Assembly: GCA_022843955.1 (NCBI GenBank) | Contig: JALHMQ010000005.1 | Span: 186,001-250,000, forward strand | Length of the DNA stretch: 64,000 nucleotides | Source of the DNA: Burkholderiaceae bacterium | GTDB lineage: Bacteria; Pseudomonadota; Gammaproteobacteria; Burkholderiales; Burkholderiaceae_F | Direction of reading: 5' to 3' | Shown: positions 33,191-42,818 of the stretch, one piece after another | Position numbering within the stretch: position 1 is the stretch's first letter | Layout: the number at the start of each line of letters is the position of its first letter | The notes under the pieces: generated by a model | What the model was told of the DNA's origin: nothing | The model's database searches: none | What the model saw: the letters and a program-made list of their open reading frames with translations, nothing else | Program-made: the position numbers and the translations under genes

Positions 33191-33490
33191 ATGTTCACGG
33201 TCCAGCTGACGTCTCAGTTCGAGGAGTGGCTTGATGGACTGGATGACCGTCGGGCGCAGGTTCGGATCGCCGCGCGCCTTCGTCACGCTGAGGCTGGCAA
33301 CCTGGGCGACTGGAAGTCGGTGGGCGGCGAGATTTCCGAGATGCGGGTGAACTTCGGTCCGGGCTATCGCCTGTACTTCACTCGACGCGGAAAGCTCCTC
33401 ATCGTGATGCTCGCGGGCGGTGACAAGTCAAGTCAGGCTGCGGACATTCGGCGAGCGAAGCGACTACTCGATCAGCTGGAGTTGGATTGA
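33191..33490 (+). CDS. Type II toxin, RelE/HigB-like (addiction module killer)
   Basis: A 99-residue basic protein of the RelE/ParE superfamily (Gp49-like killer proteins). SQFEEWLDGLDDRRAQVRIA opens the fold; the body has RLRHAEAGNLGDWKSVGGEI, then MRVNFGPGYRLYFTRRG and LLIVMLAGGDKSSQAADI, the typical killer-protein core and C-terminus. Such toxins cleave mRNA at the ribosome. The antitoxin gene follows with overlap, in the toxin-first order of higBA. There is no ribosome binding site before the ATG. Confidence 0.9.
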   Translation: MFTVQLTSQFEEWLDGLDDRRAQVRIAARLRHAEAGNLGDWKSVGGEISEMRVNFGPGYRLYFTRRGKLLIVMLAGGDKSSQAADIRRAKRLLDQLELD

Positions 33491-33789
33491 TGAGCACAGC
33501 CAAGACCAAGGTCAAGCTGACCCGATTTGATGCGGCCCGATACCTCACGGACGATGCCGCGGTTGCTGAATATATGACCGCGATCCTCGAAACCGGCGAT
33601 CCGGATCTCCTCTTGCTGGGGTTGGCTGACGTCGCGCGCGCGCGCGGAATGGCTCAAGTCGCCAAGGACGCTGGCCTCGGACGCGAGAGCCTCTACAAGG
33701 CGCTCGCGCCAGGCGCCAAGCCTCGCTACGACACCATCTTGAAGGTCATGCGCGCGCTTGGAGTTCAGCTCACAGCCAAAGCAGCTTGA
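33490..33789 (+). CDS. Type II antitoxin, HigA-like (addiction module antidote)
   Basis: A 99-residue protein whose ATG overlaps the toxin's stop. The N-terminus (TRFDAARYLTDDAAVAEYMT) and the helix-turn-helix (ARARGMAQVAKDAGLGRESL, YKALAPG, FDTILKVMRALGV-like end) are the hallmarks of the killer/antidote antidote family. It neutralises the toxin and represses the operon, probably at the near-palindrome in the promoter spacer. Confidence 0.9.
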   Translation: MSTAKTKVKLTRFDAARYLTDDAAVAEYMTAILETGDPDLLLLGLADVARARGMAQVAKDAGLGRESLYKALAPGAKPRYDTILKVMRALGVQLTAKAA

Positions 33790-34061
33790 TTGCGGCGCTC
33801 AGAGTCAGTTTTCGAATAGGCGAATGGGCGGCATTGGGTCGAACAGCGCGATCCGCGGCGTTGCCGAAAGCAGTCGTGCCGCGGCCACATTGATCCGAGG
33901 CGACCTTGTCAGTTGCGCACCTTGCAGACGTATCGGGACGCACAAGACAATCCTCACTGCGACTACTGATCGCAACGCCCGGAGTTCGTACGCGCAGACG
34001 GCTGTTGGCCTCGCTGCTTCCTCAGTAGATCGTCGGCCCCCGTCGCTTTGGGAGAGTCTCG

Positions 34062-35561
34062 GTGGAAGTGATACGAATCTTGTTCGTCGCTGCCGCGATC
34101 ACCGGATTGCTCATCACCTCTGCTGGAACTCAGGCCAACAACCTGAGCTTCGAGCAGCCCGACGTAGCCGACGCTACGGCGGTGCCCAAACCTTGGGTCG
34201 TCGTAGGTCGTTCCGGCCGCGCCTCGCTCGACACGGAACGCCCGCATACGGGAGCGCGCAGCGTGCGCTTGGAGCAGCGCGGCGACTCCACGGGCGTGAG
34301 TCAGGTCATTGATGCCATACCCTGGCGCGGCAAAGTCGTTGTCGTGCGTGCGTTCCTGCGGGCGCGGGGGCTAGGCGATGGGCCGGTTGGCATCTGGGTT
34401 CGCGCTGAAGCCGCAGGGCAGCGGATCTGGTTCGACCACAGTTACGACCAGCCGCTGAAGCCCGACGATGAATGGACCGAGAGAACCGCCTTGGCGTACG
34501 TCTCCCCGCAGGCGGAGCGCCTGTTCTTCGGCGCCATGATCGCTGCGTCCGGGACGCTCTGGGTCGATTCGTTCAGCCTCGAGGAGTACGAGTCTGCAGC
34601 TGAGACTGTCGATTCGCAGAGCGTGGCGTACGTGGACGAAGTCATCGCGCAGATCAAGAGCAAGGCGCTCCACGCTGACCAAGTCAACTGGGACAAGCTA
34701 CGTCCGGCGTTGCTTGCAGTCGCAGGGCGTCGCCCCTTCCCTGCCGGCGCCCATCAGGCCGCGCGCTACGCCCTCTTATCGTTGGCCGACGGACACAGCT
34801 TCTTCCTCACACCGCAACAGCGCAGCGCCGCACTTGACCAAGACGATCGACGCGACGGCTTCGGTGTCGTTGGTCAAGCGGTTGGGCCGCAGGGCTACAT
34901 CCGCATTCCGGGCTTCGCCGGCGGTACGTCGGGAAGAGTCAAGGCGTTTCGTGACGCGCTGGTCGCGGAGATTGCGCGACTCGACGGCGCCGGCGCGCGT
35001 TGCTGGGTCGTCGACTTGCGCTTCAATGGCGGCGGCAACATGGACCCCATGATTGGCGGCATCAGCCCGTTGCTGGGCGATGGAGTCGTCGGCGCCTTCC
35101 ACCGTAAAGGCGGGCGGACGGACTGGCGTGTTCATGCGGACGGTCGCGATAACGAAGGTGAGCAAAGCGCCATGCGTATTGAGGGCGTGGCTTTGAGGTC
35201 GGCAACGCATGAGCTGCGTTCGGCGCCGGTCGCTGTGCTGATGGGAGCAAAGACGGCCAGTTCGGGGGAGGCAACCGTGGTGAGCTTCTTGGGACGGCCG
35301 AACACGAGGACCTTCGGCGCCCCGACAGCGGGGCAATCGAGCGCGAACCGCGGAGTGAGACTGTCCGACGGCGCGATGCTGTTGATCACGAACGCGCTGT
35401 TCGCGGACCGGACGGGGCGTGTCTACGGCGGCAAGATCACGCCGGACGTCGCTGTCGCTGAGTCAGCGAACGGGCCACTCGACGCGCAGCCTGCGGTCGT
35501 CGCGGCTGTGAAGTGGTTGAGCGAGCAGAAGGCGTGCAGGGACGATCAGAACAGGCCTTGA
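34062..35561 (+). CDS. Exported S41-family peptidase-like protein with N-terminal jelly-roll-like domain
   Basis: A 499-residue exported protein from a GTG with GGAG upstream. It has a signal peptide (ILFVAAAITGLLITSAGTQA), a beta-rich domain (NNLSFEQPD, PKPWVVVGRSG, SVRLEQRGD; residues 26-180) like those that precede S41 domains in Xanthomonad and related proteases, then a helical segment and the S41 core. GYIRIPGFAGG and CWVVDLRFNGGGNMDPMIGG fit the fold, and TASSGEATVVSFLGRPN holds the nucleophile Ser, with AGQSSANRGVRLSDGAML after it. It probably acts in the periplasm or outside the cell. Substrate unknown. Confidence 0.88.
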   Translation: MEVIRILFVAAAITGLLITSAGTQANNLSFEQPDVADATAVPKPWVVVGRSGRASLDTERPHTGARSVRLEQRGDSTGVSQVIDAIPWRGKVVVVRAFLRARGLGDGPVGIWVRAEAAGQRIWFDHSYDQPLKPDDEWTERTALAYVSPQAERLFFGAMIAASGTLWVDSFSLEEYESAAETVDSQSVAYVDEVIAQIKSKALHADQVNWDKLRPALLAVAGRRPFPAGAHQAARYALLSLADGHSFFLTPQQRSAALDQDDRRDGFGVVGQAVGPQGYIRIPGFAGGTSGRVKAFRDALVAEIARLDGAGARCWVVDLRFNGGGNMDPMIGGISPLLGDGVVGAFHRKGGRTDWRVHADGRDNEGEQSAMRIEGVALRSATHELRSAPVAVLMGAKTASSGEATVVSFLGRPNTRTFGAPTAGQSSANRGVRLSDGAMLLITNALFADRTGRVYGGKITPDVAVAESANGPLDAQPAVVAAVKWLSEQKACRDDQNRP

Positions 35562-35669
35562 ACCCTTGCGCGCGTTCTAGCGATCGCAGTTGAAGTCAGC
35601 TGAGATCGGACAGCGCGATCAGCGATCGCCGGAGGCAACCGCCCTTCGAGGCAACCGCGATCGACGTTG

Positions 35670-35757
35670 CAAGGGCTGGACGCCGCGCTTCGGATCGGCT
35701 GGAATGTCGGCATTCCGCTGTAGCGAGCGCGACTGTCGGCCAATAGGCAACCTTCAC
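35670..35757 (+). repeat. Dispersed ~90-bp repeat, copy 2
   Basis: Contains GGGCTGGACGCCGCGCTTC, GGATCGGCTGGAATGTCGGC and CGGCCAATAGGCAACCTTC, matching copy 1 (32995) and the inverted copy 3 (51431). It lies between the S41 peptidase gene and a lipoprotein-like gene. Confidence 0.62.
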
Positions 35758-35775
35758 TGAGACTCCTCAACAGGC

Positions 35776-36135
35776 ATGAGCCCACTCGCTCGAAGACGTT
35801 GGGCGCCGCACCCGACAATCGTGCGCGCACTCGTCCCGATCCTCGCAGTTGTCGTCACCGCCGCCTGTAACAACAGTGGCTGGAACCACATCCCCGCGCA
35901 AGCGGCCGGATCGACTCCAGTGCCTGGTAGTCCACGGCCGCCAGAGCTGGTTCTGCCTCTCGAAGTCGATATGACGCTCGCCGAAACCTTTGTACGCATT
36001 GGATTCGGTCTTGAGAAGGGCTTCCAGTCCACGGACTTCCTAACTCCAAGATTGAGGACCGGCCAGGCCGTTCCACTTATCAAGCTTGTCCCTCAGTCGA
36101 GCGGCAGTGGAATGTTCGCGATTGCGTCGTTCTGA
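35776..36135 (+). CDS. Putative small lipoprotein
   Basis: A 119-residue protein with a basic start and hydrophobic segment ending in a lipobox-like sequence (ALVPILAVVVTAACNNSG). A Pro-rich linker and a small domain follow (LPLEVDMTLAETFVRIGFGL, VPLIKLVPQSSGS). No family was recognised. The start lacks a clear ribosome binding site; the lipobox supports the frame. Confidence 0.5.
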   Translation: MSPLARRRWAPHPTIVRALVPILAVVVTAACNNSGWNHIPAQAAGSTPVPGSPRPPELVLPLEVDMTLAETFVRIGFGLEKGFQSTDFLTPRLRTGQAVPLIKLVPQSSGSGMFAIASF

Positions 36136-36279
36136 CCCACTTGGTTGTCAGCCTAAGTCCGACGCAAAGTGCTGAAGTCACAAGCTGAGTGCGGGGAGCG
36201 AGTGGGTCATGGTAATCATGCGGGACGAGAGCGGACGATCGTAAACATCGCACGACTTACCCAACGAATAGGAGCGTTC

Positions 36280-36474
36280 ATGTTGACTCCCAGGCTCGTC
36301 GCCAAGATCGAATCGGAAGAGCGGAGTCTTCAATTGGCGGTATTGATCGATGCCGATAACGCACAGGCCGCGGTGATTGAAGGCCTTCTCGCAGAGATTG
36401 CGAGATTCGGCGAGGCGACAGTCAAGCGGATTTATGGAGATTTCACGTCCCCAAGCAGTGCGCAATGGAAGTGA
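36280..36474 (+). pseudogene. Truncated NYN-domain (LabA/DUF88-type) gene
   Basis: The ATG has GGAG upstream. The product starts with the NYN nuclease signature: AVLIDADNAQAAVIEGLLAE and TVKRIYGDFTSPSSAQWK. The frame is cut where the terminal repeat of an IS3-family remnant begins (TGACCTGCC at 36472). Intact relatives are ~250 residues and continue with an OST-HTH domain; the missing part is not found on the other side of the IS elements. NYN proteins are RNA-processing nucleases. Confidence 0.8.
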
Positions 36475-36737
36475 CCTGCCCCCCACCGCCATACCAATCG
36501 ATCGGCAGGAGTCCGTTGGGTTGAAGGCTAGTTGATCGGGTTGGTTTTGTCGTTTGCTCTTTGAGCAGCATCGCCGGCGAGCCGGCGATGCTGCTCGGCG
36601 AACCGCGCCGGCGGGATCCGCCCTAGGCTGCTGTGCGGCCGCACCTCGTTGTAGTCGCGCCGCCAGGCAGCCACCGTGACGCGCGCCTGGTGCAGCGTCT
36701 CAAACCACTGCTCGTTCAAGCACTCGTCGCACAGCTT
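36472..36737 (-). mobile_element. Remnant of an IS3-family element
   Basis: It begins with the terminal sequence TGACCTGCCCCCC and encodes, on the minus strand (36528-36719), the C-terminal end of an IS3 orfB transposase (NEQWFETLHQARVTVAAWRR, then NEVRPHSSLGRIPPARF). The catalytic region is missing. At 36738 it is cut by the terminal repeat of a second, complete IS3-family element. It sits in the truncated NYN gene. Confidence 0.85.
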
Positions 36738-36825
36738 TGACCTGCCTGACTTTTTCGGACCACGGATTACTTGAGAGAAGTGGCTCCGGGTTGGGAATGG
36801 TTGGTGTCCTTGCAGTCCAGAAATT

Positions 36826-37749
36826 CTATTGAGTCACGCGGGGGTGCGGGGGGCGCGCAGCCCCCCGCATGTCTGACGTGGCTGCCTCTGGTGGAACCAG
36901 GATCGGTTCGTCGACCGCCGCGCGTTGGTCTTGCGATCGCAGCTTGAACTCGAATGGGCTCAGGTAGCCAAGGCTCGAATGCGGTCGGTCCAAGTTGTAG
37001 TGGCGGCGCCAGGCCTCGATGATCGCCCGCGCTTCCTCGCGGGATCGGAACCACTCTGCGCTCAGACACTCGTCGCGCAGCTTGCCGTTGAAGCTCTCGT
37101 CGGCGCCGTTCTGCCACGGCTTGCCAGGATCGATGAACGCAGTGGCGATGTTGGCCTCCTTGAGCCACTTCAGGATCGCCCGGCTGACGAACTCCGGGCC
37201 GTTGTCGGAGCGCAGGCACTGCGGCGCACCGTGCAGCGACACCAGGCGCGCGAGCACCTCGATGACGCGCTTCGATCGGATGCCGCCCTGCACGTCGATG
37301 GCCAAGCATTCGCGCGTCCACTCGTCGATGACGGTGAGGCACTTGAGCTGCTGGCCGTTGGCGCAGGCGTCGAAGACGAAGTCGTAGGCCCAGACCTGGT
37401 TGGCGCCGCTGGCCGGCAGTGGCCGCGGCCGGCCGGTGGCCGCGCGCCGGCGGGGCCGCTTGCGCGGGACCTGCAGGCCGGCCAGGCGCCACAGGCGATG
37501 CGCGCGATCCCAGCTCATCCGGTGGCCCTGGCGCTCGAGATAAACGTGGATGCGCCGGTAGCCGAACCGCGGATACTGCGCCGACAGCTCGCGCATCGCG
37601 ATCATCACCGGCGCGTCCTTGATCGGCTGCTGCAGTTCGTACGCCAACGTCGATCGGGCCACGCCGATCAGCGCGCACGCGCTTCGCTTGGACAGGCCGC
37701 GCTGGTGCGCGTACTTGGCCTGGCCGCGTCGCACGGGCGCGCTCACCAC
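36826..37749 (-). CDS. IS3-family transposase OrfB (DDE integrase domain)
   Basis: A 307-residue catalytic part. An N-terminal HTH_21-type segment (RFGYRRIHVYLERQGHRMS) precedes the rve DDE core: first Asp in VWAYDFVFDACANGQQLK, second in CLRSDNGPEFVSRAI, Glu in FNGKLRDECLSAEWF; it then has NLDRPHSSLGYLSPFEF. It overlaps orfA by 7 nt and is probably made as an OrfAB fusion by -1 frameshifting in the AAAAAA tract of the overlap. All catalytic residues are intact. Confidence 0.93.
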   Translation of the reverse strand: MVSAPVRRGQAKYAHQRGLSKRSACALIGVARSTLAYELQQPIKDAPVMIAMRELSAQYPRFGYRRIHVYLERQGHRMSWDRAHRLWRLAGLQVPRKRPRRRAATGRPRPLPASGANQVWAYDFVFDACANGQQLKCLTVIDEWTRECLAIDVQGGIRSKRVIEVLARLVSLHGAPQCLRSDNGPEFVSRAILKWLKEANIATAFIDPGKPWQNGADESFNGKLRDECLSAEWFRSREEARAIIEAWRRHYNLDRPHSSLGYLSPFEFKLRSQDQRAAVDEPILVPPEAATSDMRGAARPPHPRVTQ

Positions 37750-38006
37750 TTTTTTGCGTTGATCTCCTTCATGATCTCGATGGCCAGATCGCGCTCGGCG
37801 AGCATCTTCTTGAGCCGCTCGTTCTCCCGCTGCAGCGACCGCAGCTGCTTGACATCGGTGGCGTCCAGCGCGCCGTACTTCTTGCGCCAGGCGTACACCG
37901 TCTGCTCGCTGACGCCGTACTTCTTGGCAACCTCGGCCACGGGCGCCTTGTCGGCTTCCCGCAGGATCTTGACCATTTGATCTTCTGAAAATCGGCTCTT
38001 GCGCAT
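37743..38006 (-). CDS. IS3-family transposase OrfA
   Basis: An 87-residue helix-turn-helix protein (MRKSRFSEDQMVKIL, VAEVAKKYGVSEQTVYAWRK) with a C-terminal leucine zipper (LRSLQRENERLKKMLAERDL). The ATG at 38006 has GAGGAG upstream. It binds the IS ends and supplies the N-terminus of the OrfAB transposase. Confidence 0.92.
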   Translation of the reverse strand: MRKSRFSEDQMVKILREADKAPVAEVAKKYGVSEQTVYAWRKKYGALDATDVKQLRSLQRENERLKKMLAERDLAIEIMKEINAKKW

Positions 38007-38074
38007 GCTCTCCTCACGTCGCAAGGAGCCATCCTCTCACGCTTGCAATGGTCCGAAAATCGCCGGGCAGGTCA

Positions 38075-38570
38075 CCTACGCTGAGCGCCTGGCACCGGGC
38101 GAGATGCAAGCCGTCCAACCAACCTGTTCAAGCAGTCGAGTCAAACGAGCTTTCACAGCGACCTCTCCGAACCCTGTGTTAGAACGGCTTCGGACGTGAT
38201 GCCAAAAAGCCGACGTTCCGAAGACCGGCTGTCGACCCACTGCCGACCTTCAATCTTGCGGGAAGCGGTCGTTGGCAGCACCACCCCAAGCAGACGCCCC
38301 TCGACTCGTGTCGCCAAGCACTTCAAAGGACCCGAAGAGGCGCGGTAACAGTGATGCCTGCCCTACTATGCAGGTTCGTGAACGGAGGCATGACGCGCCG
38401 TTAAGGGCAGAGCCGATTGGCAACGAGGCTCTGACGCTCCTGCTACAGAGCAGCGACACAGGGAGTTACCACTCGTCCCGTGGCCACTGAGACGAGATCC
38501 CAGCCAATACTGGCATGTCTGCCGCCATTGCGGTCAAGCTTATCGATTCGTTGTTGGGACGACGTCGGGC
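38075..38570. other. Gene-poor interval with a duplicated receiver-gene scrap
   Basis: About 500 nt between the IS3 element and norD. Apart from the receiver-gene fragment at 38410-38490, no gene is supported. Near 38210-38245 a GC-rich stretch (AAGCCGACGTTCCGAAGACC) faintly resembles the dispersed repeat seen at 32995, but not enough to call a copy. Confidence 0.5.
38410..38490 (+). pseudogene. 3' fragment duplicated from the receiver gene at 47149-47541
   Basis: 81 nt that encode EPIGNEALTLLLQSSDTGSY and a short tail to a stop are nearly identical to the last 81 nt of the receiver-like gene (47461-47541, EPIGNEALTLLLLSSDTGTY). Similarity appears to extend weakly past the stop (GGTCAAGCTT occurs ~45 nt after the stop in both). 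The rest of the gene is absent. The fragment and the intact copy flank the nor operon and first sensor kinase on opposite sides. Confidence 0.85.
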
Positions 38571-40577
38571 TCACCGCCGGATTAGGTGTCGCAGCCAGCC
38601 GAGCAGGGCATCGGGCAGCCGGTCAGGCTGCTGCACCAGCGTGTAGTGATGCTTGCCGAAGACCCGCGCCAGATAACCGGCGGCCTGTCGATCAACAGTC
38701 AGGCAAAACGGGCTCACGCCCTGCAGCCGCGCCTCGACGACGGCCTGGCGCATGTCCTCGATGCCGTAGCGCCCGTCGTACTCGTCGATATCGTTGGGCT
38801 TGCCGTCCGACAGCATGATCAGCAGGCGATGGCGCGCGGGCTGGCGCATGAGACCGGCCGAGGAGTGCCGCAGGGCGGCGCCAGCGCGCGTGTAGTGCTC
38901 CGGTTCGAGTGCCGCGATGCGCAGCGCGACCTCGCTCCCATAGGACTCGTCGAAGCGTTTCAATGCGCGCACGGTCACGCCCTGGACCCCCTGCCCGGAG
39001 AACGCCTGCACGCAGTACGGTTCGCGCAGGCTGTCTAAGGCCAGGCAGACGAGCAGCAATGCTTCGCGCTCGACGTCGATGACGCGACGCTCATCGGCCA
39101 CCCAGCTGTCGGTCGATCCACTGACGTCCACCAGAAGCGTGATCGCCAGCGAGCGTCGCAGCGGCCGCGACGTCCGGTACAGCGCTTGCGCCATCGGCAG
39201 ACCGGCAGCGAAATCGGCACGCGCCTCAATCGCGGCTTCCAGGTCGATGTCATCGCCATCAAGCTGACGGCGCAGCTGCACGCGGTCTGAGGTCAGCATC
39301 TCGAACCCGCGCCGCACGGCAGCGAGCAGCATGCGATGCCGCTCAAGCGTGGCCGTCACCCACGCAGTGTCGCCCGTCGCGACGGGCCGCTCATGCACGC
39401 GTGCGCCCGGGTGCCGATAATGGCTCGCCCGATAGTCCCACTCGGGGTAGTCGAACGCGTGGCCGGCAGTTGCCGTCGCGTCCGCTGGTGCGGGCGCCGA
39501 GGCTAGCGGCGGCGGATCATCCGACAACAGCACCTCGCTGGCGCGCCCCGGCGTCGACACCAGGCGCGTGTCGCTCAGTTCGGCCACATCCTCGGCGAAG
39601 TCCTCCGCGGCGGTGTCGACATCGCGATCGGTGGGGCGCTGCAGCCCGAGCGGGTTCTCCGCCATCTCGTGCGGCTGATCCGCCTGCACCATCCACAGGC
39701 CCGGCTGCTCATCATCTTCGTCATCGGGCGCGATGCGTGCGCGCGGCGTGCGCGCCAGACGTGCACTGCGCGGCGCCGCCTGATCTGCCGTTGCCGCACC
39801 GTCGGATCCGGTGCGTACCGTCGCGGGTTCGCTCGGCGGTGCGCGGAGTTCCCCGGTCCAAAGGTCCTTGCATAGCGCGCTGCGAACCGAGGGCGCGGCG
39901 TCGGCAAGCCGCCGAGCCCACGCCCTTGCGACGTGCAACGTGTCGTCGCCGCTGGTCGGCGTCTCGCTGCCGGAAGGCCGCGCCAGCCGTTCGCGCAGCG
40001 CGCACTCGAGCATCCGAGCGCCGGGCGCGAAGCGGCTGAGCGGTGGTCGGGCAAGCAGCGCCTGCTTGCGGGCGTGCTGCAGTGGCCCGGCCATGCCCGG
40101 CAAAGCGCGGCACAGATCGGCGTCAGCGGCGTCCGCTTCGAGCACCAGCACCAGATCCTTCTCCAGCACGCTTGCCGCGCGTGCCCAGGTGACCGCGCTG
40201 CCACGCAGCGCGCGCATCGCCTGCTGCAAGGCGAGCAGGCGATAGCGGGCGGCGGCCTCTTCTTTGTCGGTCAGCCCCAGATCGCCCGGCAGCCAGAGGA
40301 GTCGCCCATCGGTGGCAGGCACCGCGGCGCCCGAGTCCGGCGCGGACCGGCCGAGGACGCGCATCAGCAGGTTGGCCCGCGCCGGTGGCTGCGCCCGGCG
40401 GATGGACCACGTCTGGCCGAACGCGGCCGTCAGCAGCAGGTCGATGCGCTCGGCGGCATCGGACAAGGTCCAGGTACGCGGTCCCGTCGGCGGGGGACGG
40501 TGCCGCCGCCACAGGCGCTGCGTGAATACCGTCGCTTCGCGCGCCACGTCGGTGAGGACATCTTCCGCTTCTGCCAT
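38571..40577 (-). CDS. norD: Nitric oxide reductase activation protein NorD
   Basis: A 668-residue protein with a C-terminal von Willebrand A domain: LAITLLVDVSGSTDSWVADE supplies the DxSxS MIDAS motif, and IMLSDGKPNDIDEYDGRYG completes the fold. The N-terminal ~350 residues are a helical, Ala/Arg-rich domain with an acidic region (ASEVLLSDDPPPLASAPAPA). NorD works with the MoxR-type ATPase NorQ to insert the FeB centre into NorB. It is the last gene of the operon, 15 nt after norQ. Confidence 0.93.
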   Translation of the reverse strand: MAEAEDVLTDVAREATVFTQRLWRRHRPPPTGPRTWTLSDAAERIDLLLTAAFGQTWSIRRAQPPARANLLMRVLGRSAPDSGAAVPATDGRLLWLPGDLGLTDKEEAAARYRLLALQQAMRALRGSAVTWARAASVLEKDLVLVLEADAADADLCRALPGMAGPLQHARKQALLARPPLSRFAPGARMLECALRERLARPSGSETPTSGDDTLHVARAWARRLADAAPSVRSALCKDLWTGELRAPPSEPATVRTGSDGAATADQAAPRSARLARTPRARIAPDDEDDEQPGLWMVQADQPHEMAENPLGLQRPTDRDVDTAAEDFAEDVAELSDTRLVSTPGRASEVLLSDDPPPLASAPAPADATATAGHAFDYPEWDYRASHYRHPGARVHERPVATGDTAWVTATLERHRMLLAAVRRGFEMLTSDRVQLRRQLDGDDIDLEAAIEARADFAAGLPMAQALYRTSRPLRRSLAITLLVDVSGSTDSWVADERRVIDVEREALLLVCLALDSLREPYCVQAFSGQGVQGVTVRALKRFDESYGSEVALRIAALEPEHYTRAGAALRHSSAGLMRQPARHRLLIMLSDGKPNDIDEYDGRYGIEDMRQAVVEARLQGVSPFCLTVDRQAAGYLARVFGKHHYTLVQQPDRLPDALLGWLRHLIRR

Positions 40578-40592
40578 CAGGCGGCGACCGGC

Positions 40593-41403
<811 letters not shown>

Positions 41404-41411
<8 letters not shown>

Positions 41412-42792
41412 GTGCCCGATCGGCGGTCGCGGTCAAAGGCACGCCGCCGCCGGTGGGCCGGGCCGCATCATCGACGACGAAGCGCGGCGAATAGCGGAAG
41501 AAGTCGATGACGAACATCGCCACCCCGCTGGCGAACAGGATGCCGGTTGCCACCAGCATCAGGAAATGCACTTGGATCTTGAGCTGCGCATCGAGGTACC
41601 CCAGGCCCATGATCCGCTCCAGGTAGACCTGCGCGATGCCAGCGGTGGCGAACGACAGCGTCATGCCGAACATGCCGGACAGCTGAGTCCAGAACGCCCA
41701 GTAGCCTAGCGAGGTGCCTCGCTCCGGACGGCCCGGCTGGATCGCCGGTAACGCATAGCTGATCACCGCCAGGACGATCATTCCGTAGGCGCCGTAAAAG
41801 GCGGCATGGCCGTGCATCGCGGTGATGAGCGTGCCGTGCGTCCACTTGTTGACGTCGGGGAAGGTATGGGCAAAGCCCAGCAAACCGGCGCCGAACAGCG
41901 TGAAGATGGCCGAGCCCAGCGTCCAGTGCAGTGCCAGCGTGTTCGGATGCTGCAGGCCCGAGCGACGCATGGCGGCATAGGCATACATCGCCATGGCGAC
42001 CAGTGCGGCCGGTTCCAGCGCACTGAAAAAGCCGCCGATCGGCAGCCAGTAAGTTGGCACACCAACCCAGTAGTAGTGATGTGCGGTACCGAGGATGCCG
42101 GCGATGAACACCAGGCCGACGATCACGTACAGCCACTTGTCCATCACTTCGCGGTCCGCTCCCGACAACCGGATCAGCAGGTAGGCCAAGAAACCACCCT
42201 GGATCATCACCCACACACCTTCGACCCACAGATGGATGGTCCACCAGCGGTAAAAGATGGACACGGTGTAGTTCTCGAACTCGAGCAGCGCCGGCAGGTA
42301 CAGCAGCGCTGAGCAGCCCAGTCCGATCAGCAGCACCAGTTCGGGCGTGGTGAAGCGCTTCGAGCGCCAGATCGTCATGCCGACGTTGAACAGGAACATC
42401 AGCATCACCACGACGATCGTGAGCTTGTGCGGCAGCGGCTGCTCGAGCAGCTTGTTGCCGGTGCCATAGCGGAACAGGTAGCCGATCACGGCGGTCACCC
42501 CCATCGCCACGAACAGGCCCAGCTGCCAATACGCCAGGCGCGTGCTGTACAGCTCGGTGCGCGACTCCTCGGGCACTACCCAGTAGGTCGCTCCCATGAA
42601 GCCGGTGAGCACCCAGACAATCAGCAGGTTCGTGTGGATGACCTTGGTGACATCGAACGGCAAGATGTACAGCAGCGGATCGGGGCCAAGGTACTTGGCT
42701 GCCGACAGCAGGCCGAAAGCGATCTGCAAAACAAACAGCAGCATCGCGACGGCGAAGTACCAGTAGGCGATCGACTGACTTTTGTAGCGCAT
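41404..42792 (-). CDS. norB: Nitric oxide reductase large subunit NorB (cytochrome-c type)
   Basis: A 462-residue, 12-helix heme-copper-oxidase-family protein. The start at 42792 gives the usual NorB N-terminus ([19 protein letters not shown]). Ligand regions are visible: [19 protein letters not shown] (heme His), [20 protein letters not shown] with the FeB His and conserved Glu, TAHHYYWVG (His pair) and [13 protein letters not shown] (heme His ligands). It lacks the N-terminal extension of quinol-type qNOR, so it pairs with NorC. It reduces NO to N2O in the inner membrane. Longer frames upstream lie over norC and are not used. Confidence 0.95.
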
Positions 42793-42818
42793 GGGTTGAC
42801 TCCGTTGAACCCGGCGCG

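Larger units (their letters stand above)
36738..38074 (-). mobile_element. Complete IS3-family insertion sequence (1337 bp)
   Basis: It is bounded by imperfect ~25-bp inverted repeats: TGACCTGCC...TTTTCGGACCA at 36738-36762 and the reverse form TGGTCCGAAAA...GGCAGGTCA at 38049-38074. It contains orfA and orfB, overlapping in the -1 frameshift arrangement. Flanks (GCTT on the left, CCTA on the right) show no target duplication, so the element has probably taken part in a deletion or recombination after insertion. Confidence 0.9.

Noticed and set aside
36925-37980. 351-codon plus-strand frame across the IS3 element
   Set aside because: Antisense to orfA/orfB with intact DDE motifs; composition typical of a shadow frame.
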